Under the pieces are notes generated by a model. It saw only the letters and a program-made list of their open reading frames with translations, was not told the origin of the DNA and made no database searches. A DNA stretch of 10,048 nt from assembly GCA_959596505.1 (NCBI GenBank), contig CAUFWM010000051.1, forward strand, positions 1 through 10,048. Direction: 5' to 3'. Position numbers and translations under genes: made by a program. Source of the DNA: an uncultured Collinsella sp. (lineage in GTDB: Bacteria; Actinomycetota; Coriobacteriia; Coriobacteriales; Coriobacteriaceae). Of the stretch, positions 1 through 6,752 are shown piece by piece. Positions within the stretch are counted from its first letter, which is position 1, and each line of letters starts with the position of its first letter.

Positions 1-605
1 AGCTGCGAGATATACGGATCGGGCTTGGTCGCAAAGGCGTTCTCATGCAGGGCCAGCGGAGCGGGGGCCAGATTACCGGCAAAGCTAAGCGCGCCCTCCG
101 GTGTGTCAAACGAAGCCATAATACGAGCGCACAGCCAACGCGGCAGACCCAACAGGCGCGACAGACGAACCAATCGGCGCTCGGACTCATCGGCATCCGC
201 CGCAGTGGCAAAGTCCTCGACGTTGTCCGCGACCTTATGCAGCACGGCATTGGCCAAACCGGCGGCAGACTTAGCTCCGCTGCGCACCAGCTCAACGCCC
301 TGACTCACCGCAACGCGGCCAGGCGTATGCAGGTAGAGCATCTCAAAGGACGAGATGCGAAGCGCCATGCGAACACGCGGCGCGACCTTTTTGGGTTTAT
401 CGAGAAACTGGTCGAGCAGCTCGTCCAAAATGCCCTGGGTGGCTGCAACACCAAGTGCCAAACGAGCGGCAAAGGCAGAATCGCGCTGGTCAATGGCCTT
501 GGCAGAAGCACGAGAAGACAACACGTCGCGCGCATACATGCCGCGACGGTCGGCCTCCATCAGCACATCGAGCGCGAGCTTACGCGCGGGGGAAAGCTTG
601 CTCAT
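1..605 (-). CDS. rsmB: 16S rRNA (cytosine-967-C5)-methyltransferase RsmB, partial (N-terminal 201 residues)
   Basis: RsmB methylates C967 of 16S rRNA using S-adenosylmethionine. Only the first 201 codons are inside the window. The frame stays open to base 3, so the gene is cut by the window edge and not broken. What is visible is the NusB-like RNA-binding domain (about residues 5-130), with QRDSAFAARLALGV (40-53), a leucine-rich helix LDELLDQFLDKP (60-71), the typical AVSQGVELVR (99-108) and GLANAVLHKVA (116-126). The start of the linker to the methyltransferase fold follows: LPRWLCARI at 154-162, and N178 at the usual 'A-N' position. The SAM-binding domain and catalytic cysteines lie beyond base 1. 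The start ATG (605-603) shares ATGA with the fmt stop, so the two are translationally coupled in one operon. The fmt-rsmB pairing is a common bacterial arrangement and supports the call. Confidence 0.9.
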   Translation of the reverse strand, partial: MSKLSPARKLALDVLMEADRRGMYARDVLSSRASAKAIDQRDSAFAARLALGVAATQGILDELLDQFLDKPKKVAPRVRMALRISSFEMLYLHTPGRVAVSQGVELVRSGAKSAAGLANAVLHKVADNVEDFATAADADESERRLVRLSRLLGLPRWLCARIMASFDTPEGALSFAGNLAPAPLALHENAFATKPDPYISQ

Positions 606-1522
606 GACAAAACACCCCACGTCAGATCGGCACCCTGCAGGCCGGCAGCCCAGGCAGAAGCAGCCATAGCACGCTTGCCGTCAGGCTTAACCTCGAGCAG
701 TTCAACCGAGCCATCCGACAGGCCCAGGTAAACACGCTTGCTCTTAACGGCAACAGCGCCCTCGCCAAGCGACGCATCGCTTGGCGCAGCATCGAGCACG
801 CGAACCGACTTGCCAGCAATCACGCAGCGAGCGGGTGCAGTGTCGGACGAAGCCAGCACGTGACGCACACAATCGAGCGCCGCCATCTGCGGATCCAGAC
901 GCATCTCCTGCTTGGAAATCTTGGCAGCATGCGTGACGAGCGACTCATCCTGCTCGGTCCACACCGCTGTGTCATCGGCAAGCGAGGGCAGCGTATCGGC
1001 CAGCAGCTTACCGCCCAGCTCGCCAAGCTCCATCGTCAGTGCCTCGGCATGCTTGCCGGCGACAGATGTCGAGGCCTGCGCACAATAAGCGCCGGTATCC
1101 ACGCCATGCCCAATACGCATAATGGAAACGCCGGCAACCTCATCACCAGCAAGAATCGCACGCTGAATGGGAGCGGCGCCACGCCAACGCGGCAGCAGCG
1201 AAGCATGAACATTCACAATACCAAGCGGCGCCATATGCAGCACCTCATCGGGCAAAATGCAGCCATTGGCAGCCACGCAGAATATATCAGCCTGCGCAGC
1301 CTGAAGCGACTCGACAACCTCGGGCGTCATACGATTGGCCTCAACAACCGGCAACCCCAGCTCAAGCGCCTTGGCCTTAACAGGAGAAGGCTCAAGCTTC
1401 TTACCACGCCCACGAACAGCATCGGGACGAGTAATGACAAGCGCAATCTCATTCCCAGCCTCAACAAGCGAAGTCAGCGAAGGCACAGCAAAATCAGGCG
1501 TACCCATAAACACAATACGCAT
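602..1522 (-). CDS. fmt: Methionyl-tRNA formyltransferase
   Basis: Fmt transfers a formyl group from 10-formyltetrahydrofolate to Met-tRNA(fMet), producing the initiator tRNA. The 306-residue length is normal for the family. The N-terminal Rossmann-like formyltransferase domain begins MRIVFMGTPDFAVPSL. The active-site block VNVHASLLPRWRGAAPIQ (103-120) supplies N104 and H106, and GHGVDTGAY (138-146) supplies D142. These match the catalytic Asn/His/Asp triad of the family. The C-terminal OB-like tRNA-binding domain follows, with AAKISKQEMRLD (199-210) and PDGKRAMAASAWAAG (280-294). One oddity is VAANGCILP (83-91), which has Asn where relatives usually have Tyr (AYG). The start is supported by GAGGGGAG ending 9 bases before the ATG. 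The stop overlaps the rsmB start by 4 bases. The gene acts opposite def, which lies upstream on the same strand. Confidence 0.96.
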   Translation of the reverse strand: MRIVFMGTPDFAVPSLTSLVEAGNEIALVITRPDAVRGRGKKLEPSPVKAKALELGLPVVEANRMTPEVVESLQAAQADIFCVAANGCILPDEVLHMAPLGIVNVHASLLPRWRGAAPIQRAILAGDEVAGVSIMRIGHGVDTGAYCAQASTSVAGKHAEALTMELGELGGKLLADTLPSLADDTAVWTEQDESLVTHAAKISKQEMRLDPQMAALDCVRHVLASSDTAPARCVIAGKSVRVLDAAPSDASLGEGAVAVKSKRVYLGLSDGSVELLEVKPDGKRAMAASAWAAGLQGADLTWGVLS

Positions 1523-1556
1523 AAAGGACGTCTCCCCTCAACCAAAGCCGAGACGG

Positions 1557-1649
1557 CTACAAATAACAGCGGAAAGCCAAGTACCCAGCCCATCCGCAAT
1601 AACAATTCAACAAGAACAAATATACCCAAAAACAAAGAAAGAGCCGCAT
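1557..1649 (-). CDS. Possible small hydrophobic ORF (30 residues) upstream of fmt
   Basis: Not recognised as a known family. An ATG at 1649-1647 opens a 30-codon frame ending in TAG at 1559-1557, 34 bases before the fmt start. It is preceded by GGGAGGG with an 8-base spacer, a credible ribosome-binding site. The product begins MRLFLCFWVYLFLLNCYCGW and is almost wholly hydrophobic, with six Cys and several aromatic residues, consistent with one membrane span. The DNA here is much richer in T on this strand than the neighbouring genes, and this alone can generate hydrophobic codons by chance. It could be a membrane microprotein, a short leader coupled to fmt, or a chance frame. A second, overlapping hydrophobic frame (1674-1474) has no Shine-Dalgarno site and is not favoured. 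Confidence 0.22.
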   Translation of the reverse strand: MRLFLCFWVYLFLLNCYCGWAGYLAFRCYL

Positions 1650-1738
1650 AAAAGCAGCCCTCCCAACAAAGCAATTATCAGAGATGACGTCCCTCCCTGA
1701 CCCGACGGCACCCGGGCGAGACAAGCAGCGTCAACGTA

Positions 1739-1834
1739 GTCCCCGGGGCGCCCGCCTATATCGTCCCGCGCGCAGTTTCGCAGCGCAGCGAGAATGTTTG
1801 AGCACGGGATGATATAGGCGGGCGCCCCGGGGAC
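1739..1834. repeat. 30-bp inverted repeat with 36-bp loop, between def and fmt
   Basis: The left arm 1739-1768 and right arm 1805-1834 are reverse complements at 29 of 30 positions. The only difference is G1763 against T1810. The outer ends read GTCCCCGGGGC, the middle of the arms contains TATAT, and the inner ends read GTCCCG or ATCCCG. The 36-bp loop (1769-1804) begins with a CGCGCAGTTTCGCAGCGC-type edge and ends TGTTTGAGCA. It lies 8 bases past the def stop. No T-run follows either arm, so it does not look like an intrinsic terminator. If transcribed with def it would form a very stable 3' hairpin. The loop edges and outer ends resemble those of the palindrome at 8202-8323. The base content of the region is explained by nothing coding. 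Confidence 0.9.
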
Positions 1835-1842
1835 GGACAAAC

Positions 1843-2379
1843 CTACTCCGTCTCGCCCGGTCGAGCGCCGCGGGCCAGGGCGTCCTGGTACTCCTTGACT
1901 GCCTTGAGCCTCTGCATGGGCTTGAGTCGCTCGAACATGGTGTTGCCGTGCAGGTGATCGATCTCGTGCTGCAGGCACACGCAGAACAGATCGCCCGAGG
2001 CCTCGTAGCGAATCAGGTTGGCATCCAGGTCATAAGCCTCGACGACGACATGGTCGGGACGCTCGATCTCGCAGCTAATGCCGGGAATGGACAGGCAGCC
2101 CTCGCTAAACGGCACCAGATGGTCGCTCTGCTCAACAATGACGGGATTGATGAGCACGTACGGGTCATAGTCGTTCTTGTCGCTGTAATCGCAGTCGATG
2201 GTGACGAGTTGGATGAGCTCGCCGATCTGCGGAGCAGCCAGGCCGCAGCCGCCGTTCTCGAACATCATCTTCTTCATCTTCTCGGCAAGCGCCTCGATCG
2301 CTGGGGTGATTTCCTCGATGACAGCGCACTCCTGGCGCAGACGAGGGTCGGGCGACAGTACGATTCCGTTGGCTTCCAT
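1843..2379 (-). CDS. def: Peptide deformylase
   Basis: Def is a metal-dependent hydrolase that removes the N-formyl group from nascent proteins at the ribosome exit. All three family motifs are present. Numbered from the upstream ATG at 2385, they are GCGLAAPQ (46-53), EGCLS (95-99) and QHEIDH (139-144). They supply the metal ligands C97, H140 and H144 and the catalytic E141. Two starts are possible. The ATG at 2385-2383 sits directly on the purine-rich AAAGG, leaving no spacer. The ATG at 2379-2377 has AAAGGA with a 5-base spacer and is preferred, giving 178 residues. The gene begins 18 bases after the priA stop, so the two are probably co-transcribed. The large palindrome at 1739-1834 lies just past its stop and separates it from fmt. 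Confidence 0.95.
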   Translation of the reverse strand: MEANGIVLSPDPRLRQECAVIEEITPAIEALAEKMKKMMFENGGCGLAAPQIGELIQLVTIDCDYSDKNDYDPYVLINPVIVEQSDHLVPFSEGCLSIPGISCEIERPDHVVVEAYDLDANLIRYEASGDLFCVCLQHEIDHLHGNTMFERLKPMQRLKAVKEYQDALARGARPGETE

Positions 2380-2397
2380 GGCCATCCTTTCGGGTTG

Positions 2398-4851
2398 TTA
2401 CATCAAATCATAGGCGTCGACGTCAACACTCACGCTCACGCCACGCACGGAACCCACCTCTTTGAGGCAGGCATCGATATCATCAGAGACATGGTACCCC
2501 ACGGGCGACTTCACAAGCAGGTGGAAGCGATAACGGTCCTTTGCTCTCTCGATTACACACGAAGCCGGACCCAGCACCTGCGGCACCGCGCTGCCCGACC
2601 GCAAAAAGTCGGGAGCGGCGGCATGCCATCGGCGCTTGAGCAGCTTTGCGATGCGCCCGATATAATCCTGCGCATCGTCGCGGCTAGCCGACCACACCAA
2701 AATGTTGACCAGACGAACGAACGGCGGATACAGTGCGTCGCGGCGCTGGTCCAGGTCGTAGTCGGTAAAGATCGAACGGTCGTGCTCGGCGACGGCGCGG
2801 ATGACTGGGTCCTCGGGCAGATAGGTCTGGATGACGACCTCGCCAGGGCGATCGCCGCGTCCGGCACGGCCCGCGACCTGCTCCAGCAAATCGTAGGCGC
2901 GCTCCCCCGCTCTAAAATCGGGCAGCTTTAACGCAAAGTCGGCATTGACTACACCCACAAGCGTGACCTCGGGAAAGTCGAGGCCCTTGGCAATCATCTG
3001 GGTGCCCAGCAGCACCGCGCAATCGGCGGCATCGAACTGCTCGAGCAACTTTTTATGCGCGTCCTTGCCACGCGTGGAATCAGCGTCCATGCGAATGATG
3101 GCGACGTCCTCGGGCAGCATTTGGTGCAGCGCGTCCTCAATCTGCTGCGTGCCCAGGCCCATTTTTGCCAGGTAGCGGCTGCCGCATTTGGGGCAACGAC
3201 TCGTGGGTGCGGGATACGGCTGCACGCGCCAGGACGAACCACAGGTGTGACACTGCAGCGTGTGCGTGCGCTCGTGGTACGTAAGCGCCGTGGAGCAGTG
3301 GTTGCAAGTGGGGACGCAACCGCACTCGCGACACATCAAAAACGGCGCAAAACCGCGACGGTTGTGCAGCAGCACGGCTTTCTCGCGGCGCTCGACCACG
3401 CGTTCCAAACCTTCCATCAGCGGTTTTGAGAACATGGAGCGGCTGCCGTGCGAAAACTCGCGGCGCAGGTCGGCAATGCGGACTGTGGGCAGCACGGCGT
3501 GTCCCGGGCGCTCGGGCATCTCGACACGCGTCCAGGTGGCACCGTTGTACGTGCCTTGGCGGCAGCGGTCGAGGGCTTCGGCAGAAGGCGTAGCCGAGCC
3601 CAGCACAAGCGGGCAGCGATAGCGGCGCGCCATCTCGGCCGCCACCTCACGGGCATGGTAGCGCGGACTTGAGCCCTGCTTATAGCTGGTCTCGTGTTCC
3701 TCGTCGATAATGATGAGACCCAGGTCGCTGAGCGGGCAAAAGAGCGCCGAACGCGCGCCGACGACAACGCGGGCGGCACCGCTGGCAACCATGTCCCACT
3801 GGTCCAGACGCTCGCCGGCCGAAAGACGCGAGTGGAAGACCGCGACCGTCTCACCAAAGCGCGAGCGAAAACGACCGACGGTTTGGGCCGTCAGCGAAAT
3901 CTCGGGCACAAGCACGCAGGCCGAGCGGCCAGCCGCGAGCACGCGCTCGATGGCGGAGAGATAGACCTCGGTTTTACCGGATCCGGTGACGCCGTCGACA
4001 AGGACCACATCGCCGTGGGCGTCCAGGCGAGCACGCTCAATCTGCGCGAGCGCCTGCTGCTGACCGTTCGTGAGTGCGACCGGCGCCTTACCGCTTGCCG
4101 AGGACAGCGTGGTATGATCGCTGCAGCCACGCCAGGCGCGGCGCTCTTCCACCACCACGACGCCTCGTTTTTCGAGCGCCTTGATGGTCGCCGACATGCT
4201 GTTGTAGAGCAGGTTGAGGTCGCGCGTCGTGACCGGTCCGCACTGGAGCGCCTCGATGAGCTGACGCTGGCGAACGGCGGTCTTGGGCGGCGTATAGTCG
4301 AAGCCCTCGGGCGTAAGCATCACCCAACGGTTTTGGATAGGCTTGACGGCCGGGCGCTCAACCGTCCACGCCCCGTCATCGCCCTTCACGACACGTGGGC
4401 TTCCGCCCGGGGGCAAGAACAGGCGTAAGCATTCGGAAAGCGTCGCGACATACTCGCGGCTCATCCAACGCGCAATGCGGGCAGCCTCGGCGGTAAAGAG
4501 CGGCTTGCTGAGGATAGCCTCGATAGGCTTGATGCGCGAAGGGTCGAGGGCGTTGTTGCCCTGCAGGTCGCCCAGCTCGGGCGCAATGTCGACGATGTAG
4601 CCTGCGGCGGCACGGTTGCCAAAATGAACTAGGACAGTGGAGCCGATCTGGGCATCGTTGGCAAGGGACTGCGGTATGCCGTAGGCGAATGGCTCGGAGA
4701 GCGCACGGGTGGGAATGTCGAGGACCACGCTCGCATAGGCGGCCGTGGGTTCGGGCGCAGGCGCGGACTTGGCCTGCTCGGCCGTGCGGACAGGCTTTAC
4801 GGGAGCCTGCTTAGGCTCAGGCGAACCAAACAGTGACAGTTGCTCGGCCAT
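2398..4851 (-). CDS. priA: Primosomal replication-restart helicase PriA (N')
   Basis: PriA is a superfamily 2 DNA helicase that recognises stalled forks and loads the replisome again. The 817-residue chain shows a short N-terminal tail, a 3'-DNA-end-binding domain (about 38-140) and a winged-helix region (about 185-240). Walker A is GVTGSGKT (287-294) and the DEEH box is at 383-386. Paired zinc-binding cysteines follow: C507/C510, C516/C519, C534/C537 and C553/C556. Motif V lies around GTQMIAKGLDFPE (616-628), and motif VI is QVAGRAGRG (658-666). The frame is open upstream to 4983, inside gltX. ATG 4851-4849 is chosen because GGGAGG lies 10 bases ahead and homology begins soon after. The tail MAEQLSLFGS contains an ideal beta-clamp-binding pentapeptide, joined by a Pro/Ala/Lys-rich linker of about 30 residues. 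gltX lies 89 bases upstream and def follows after 18. Confidence 0.96.
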   Translation of the reverse strand: MAEQLSLFGSPEPKQAPVKPVRTAEQAKSAPAPEPTAAYASVVLDIPTRALSEPFAYGIPQSLANDAQIGSTVLVHFGNRAAAGYIVDIAPELGDLQGNNALDPSRIKPIEAILSKPLFTAEAARIARWMSREYVATLSECLRLFLPPGGSPRVVKGDDGAWTVERPAVKPIQNRWVMLTPEGFDYTPPKTAVRQRQLIEALQCGPVTTRDLNLLYNSMSATIKALEKRGVVVVEERRAWRGCSDHTTLSSASGKAPVALTNGQQQALAQIERARLDAHGDVVLVDGVTGSGKTEVYLSAIERVLAAGRSACVLVPEISLTAQTVGRFRSRFGETVAVFHSRLSAGERLDQWDMVASGAARVVVGARSALFCPLSDLGLIIIDEEHETSYKQGSSPRYHAREVAAEMARRYRCPLVLGSATPSAEALDRCRQGTYNGATWTRVEMPERPGHAVLPTVRIADLRREFSHGSRSMFSKPLMEGLERVVERREKAVLLHNRRGFAPFLMCRECGCVPTCNHCSTALTYHERTHTLQCHTCGSSWRVQPYPAPTSRCPKCGSRYLAKMGLGTQQIEDALHQMLPEDVAIIRMDADSTRGKDAHKKLLEQFDAADCAVLLGTQMIAKGLDFPEVTLVGVVNADFALKLPDFRAGERAYDLLEQVAGRAGRGDRPGEVVIQTYLPEDPVIRAVAEHDRSIFTDYDLDQRRDALYPPFVRLVNILVWSASRDDAQDYIGRIAKLLKRRWHAAAPDFLRSGSAVPQVLGPASCVIERAKDRYRFHLLVKSPVGYHVSDDIDACLKEVGSVRGVSVSVDVDAYDLM

Positions 4852-4890
4852 GGTCTCTGTGCCTCCCATCCCATACGTCTTTAGAAACAA

Positions 4891-4917
4891 GAGCCCCACT
4901 CGTGGGGAGCGGGGCTC
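4891..4917 (-). terminator. Probable terminator or attenuating hairpin between gltX and priA
   Basis: Reading the minus strand, GAGCCCC (4917-4911) pairs with GGGGCTC (4897-4891) across a 13-base loop. The next bases are TTGTTTCT. An alternative tighter fold pairs CCCCAC with GTGGGG across two bases within the same stretch. The hairpin lies 23 bases after the gltX stop and 40 bases before the priA start. The T-rich tail is short and interrupted, so partial read-through into priA is plausible. It may instead be a full terminator with a separate priA promoter, but no convincing one is visible. Confidence 0.55.
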
Positions 4918-4940
4918 GGATACATGCGTTTGCGCGTCTG

Positions 4941-6416
4941 CTACAGCGCCATCGTGCGGGCGCGGTCGATGCGCGCCAGGCAATCGTCGCGGCCGACGAG
5001 TGCCATGGTCTCGCCCAGCGGAGGGCTCACCATGTTGCCGCAGACGGCGACGCGCACGGCCTGGAACACAACGCGCTTCTTGAGGTCCATCTGCTCGGGC
5101 AGCGGCTCAAGCGCAGCGTCGATGGCCTCGGCGGACCACTCGGTAACACCCTCGAGCGCGGCCTTGGCAGCGTCCAGAATGGCACCCATGCCTTCCTTGG
5201 CCAGGCCCTTGTTGACGGACTTCTCGTCATACTCGAGCGTCTCGGCCGTGGCAAAGATGGGGGCGGCGACGGTTACTGCGTCGGCAGGCATCTTGGTACG
5301 CGGCTTGACGATGGCCGCAAGCGCGTCGATCCAGTCCTCGCCGTACTCGACGTTGCCCTCGATCATGCCGGCCTCGTGCAGCTCGGGGACCATGATCTCG
5401 TCGGCAAACTGAGCATCGGACATGCCGTTGATGTACTCGGCATTGACCCAGTCGAGCTTCTTGGGGTCAAAGGTCGCCGGGTTCTTGGAAATGCGGTCGA
5501 GCGAGAACTTGCTGGCCAGGACATCGCGCGGGATGATCGTGGTCTCACCGTCGAGCGACCAGCCGAGCAGCGCCAGGTAGTTGACGAACGCGTCGGGCAG
5601 GTAACCCGCGTCGCGGTACTCCTCCACCGAGGTGGCGCCGTGGCGCTTGGAGAGCTTCTTGCCGTCGGCGCCCAGGATCATGGAGATGTGGGCGAACGTG
5701 GGCACGGGCGCGCCGAGGGCCTCGTAGACCATAACCTGGCGCGGGGTGTTGGACAGGTGGTCGTCGCCGCGGATGACGTGGGTGATCTTCATCATGGCAT
5801 CGTCGACGACGGTAGCGAAGTTGTACGTGGGCGTGCCGTCGGAGCGGAAGATGACAAAGTCGTCGAGCTCCTTGGCGTCGAAGGTCACCTCGCCGTGGAC
5901 GGCGTCGTGGATGACGACGTCACCGCGGTCCTCGGGCACCTTGATGCGTAGGACGTAGGGCTCGCCGGCCTCGATGCGGCGGCGTGCCTCCTCGGGATCG
6001 AGATCGCGGCAGCGGCGCTGATAGCCCTGGAAGGGGTTCTTGCGCTCCTGGGCGGCCTTACGATCGGCCTCGAGTTGCTCCTTGGTGCAGAAGCAGGGAT
6101 AGGCCTTGCCCTCATCCCAGAGCTGCTGGGCGGCCTGCTTGTACAGGTCAAGGCGCTCGGTCTGAGCATAGGGTCCAAAGTCGCCGCCCACCTCGGGACC
6201 CTCGTCCCAGTCCAGGCCCAGCCAGCGCATGGCGCGCAGGATGATCTGCGTGTTCTCGTCGGTAGAACGGGTGGGGTCGGTGTCGTCGATGCGCAGGATG
6301 AACGTGCCGCCGTTTGCGCGGGCGAAAGCCCAGTTATAGATAGCGGTGCGGGCGCCGCCGATGTGCAGCTTACCCGTCGGTGAGGGTGCAAAGCGGACGC
6401 GAACGTCTGATGCCAT
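4941..6416 (-). CDS. gltX: Glutamate--tRNA ligase
   Basis: GltX is a class I aminoacyl-tRNA synthetase that charges tRNA(Glu) with glutamate and ATP in the cytosol. The 491-residue chain has the ATP-binding signature FAPSPTGKLHIGGARTA, with HIGG at 18-21, and the second signature KLSKR at 254-258. The Rossmann fold also contains RIDDTDPTRS (42-51). A CFC pair at 108-110 plus C136 matches three of the zinc ligands known from the Escherichia coli enzyme; the fourth ligand position is less clear. The C-terminal anticodon-binding region is full length. The start at 6416-6414 has GAGGAG with a 6-base spacer and fits the family N-terminus. The frame stays open to 6551, but that extension reads through the intergenic repeat and has no homology. 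Whether it also charges tRNA(Gln) cannot be judged from this window. Confidence 0.97.
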   Translation of the reverse strand: MASDVRVRFAPSPTGKLHIGGARTAIYNWAFARANGGTFILRIDDTDPTRSTDENTQIILRAMRWLGLDWDEGPEVGGDFGPYAQTERLDLYKQAAQQLWDEGKAYPCFCTKEQLEADRKAAQERKNPFQGYQRRCRDLDPEEARRRIEAGEPYVLRIKVPEDRGDVVIHDAVHGEVTFDAKELDDFVIFRSDGTPTYNFATVVDDAMMKITHVIRGDDHLSNTPRQVMVYEALGAPVPTFAHISMILGADGKKLSKRHGATSVEEYRDAGYLPDAFVNYLALLGWSLDGETTIIPRDVLASKFSLDRISKNPATFDPKKLDWVNAEYINGMSDAQFADEIMVPELHEAGMIEGNVEYGEDWIDALAAIVKPRTKMPADAVTVAAPIFATAETLEYDEKSVNKGLAKEGMGAILDAAKAALEGVTEWSAEAIDAALEPLPEQMDLKKRVVFQAVRVAVCGNMVSPPLGETMALVGRDDCLARIDRARTMAL

Positions 6417-6456
6417 GGAAATCTCCTCGATTGCAGGATGGATGTCTAACCGCATC

Positions 6457-6462
6457 AGTATA
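6457..6462 (-). promoter_or_regulatory. Candidate -10 element of the gltX promoter
   Basis: On the minus strand TATACT lies at 6462-6457, about 40 bases ahead of the gltX ATG. This would place the transcript start near 6450 and leave a leader of about 35 bases with the GAGGAG site. No good TTGACA-like hexamer is present at the usual spacing; TTGTGC at 19 bases is the nearest. The call rests mainly on the -10 match and the sensible position. Confidence 0.35.
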
Positions 6463-6500
6463 AAGCAACAATGCAACCTCCGCACAAAGGGCATCGACCC

Positions 6501-6643
6501 ACTCATTGGGGACAGGCTTAAATGACCAGTCTTTGGGCAACCTGTCGGCACTTAGGGACGTTACTAGGCTGGTCGTTTAAGACTGCTCGTTTAAGTCTGT
6601 CCCCAATGAGTTGGCTGGTCATTTAAGTCTGTCCCCAATGAGT
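6501..6643. repeat. 143-bp intergenic repeat cluster with 29-bp inverted ends and an internal tandem copy
   Basis: The left end 6501-6529 and right end 6615-6643 are reverse complements at 28 of 29 positions, with outermost sequence ACTCATTGGGGACAG. A second direct copy of the right end lies at 6583-6611 (27 of 29 identical), giving a 32-bp tandem period. A third, truncated copy CTGGTCGTTTAAG lies at 6569-6581 and can pair with TTAAATGACCAG (6518-6529) as an inner stem with one mismatch. The unit lies between the divergent gltX and metK genes. The TTGGGGAC / GTCCCCAATGAG ends resemble the short palindromic repeats scattered by REP-associated transposases in other bacteria. That comparison is inference, since no transposase is present here. 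Nothing in it looks coding. Confidence 0.88.
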
Positions 6644-6679
6644 AGGTGCGGAAAGGGTGTGAATGTTGGATTTACGCGC

Positions 6680-6685
6680 TATGAT
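6680..6685 (+). promoter_or_regulatory. Weak candidate -10 element for metK
   Basis: TATGAT lies 67 bases before the metK ATG, a reasonable position for a short leader starting near 6692. The 17-18 bases upstream lead to GTGTGA/GGTGTG, which is a poor -35 match, so this is a weak call. The promoter could also lie within or beside the repeat cluster that ends at 6643. Confidence 0.25.
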
Positions 6686-6703
6686 GTGCCCTTGCATACA
6701 GAG

Positions 6704-6740
6704 CCCGGCGGAATGGTAACGGTCGCCGGGACACGTTTTT
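6704..6740 (+). promoter_or_regulatory. Hairpin followed by T5 in the metK leader
   Basis: CCCGGCG (6704-6710) pairs perfectly with CGCCGGG (6724-6730) across a 13-base loop. Five further bases and TTTTT (6736-6740) follow, just ahead of the ribosome-binding site. The offset of the T-run makes it a poor classical terminator, but it could act as a pause or attenuation structure. It does not match a SAM riboswitch fold: the leader is only about 60 bases and has no multi-stem core. Confidence 0.3.
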
Positions 6741-6752
6741 GAAAGGACAATC

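Noticed and set aside
1474..1674. 66-residue hydrophobic frame starting TTG at 1674 and overlapping the fmt start
   Set aside because: TTG start without a suitably spaced ribosome site, and about a quarter of it lies inside fmt. The shorter ATG frame at 1649-1557 is better supported.
1739..1834. Intrinsic terminator of def
   Set aside because: The stem is strong, but neither side is followed by a T-run, and the 36-base loop is unlike a terminator.
3694..4428. Long plus-strand frame opposite priA, and similar ones opposite metK (6756-7490 minus) and the serine dehydratase gene (8401-9342 minus)
   Set aside because: They are mirror frames produced by GC-rich codon bias of the true genes and show low-complexity products without recognisable motifs.
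4852..4983. Longer PriA start at 4983 adding 44 residues
   Set aside because: The extension reads through the gltX end and the hairpin at 4891-4917, has no family similarity, and a good ribosome site favours 4851.
6417..6551. Longer GltX start at 6551 adding 45 residues
   Set aside because: The added part translates intergenic repeat DNA. The family N-terminus and GAGGAG site fit the ATG at 6416.
6583..6643. Tandem 29-bp repeats suggesting a small CRISPR array
   Set aside because: The copies are separated by only 3 bases, another copy is inverted, and there are no unique spacers or cas genes.
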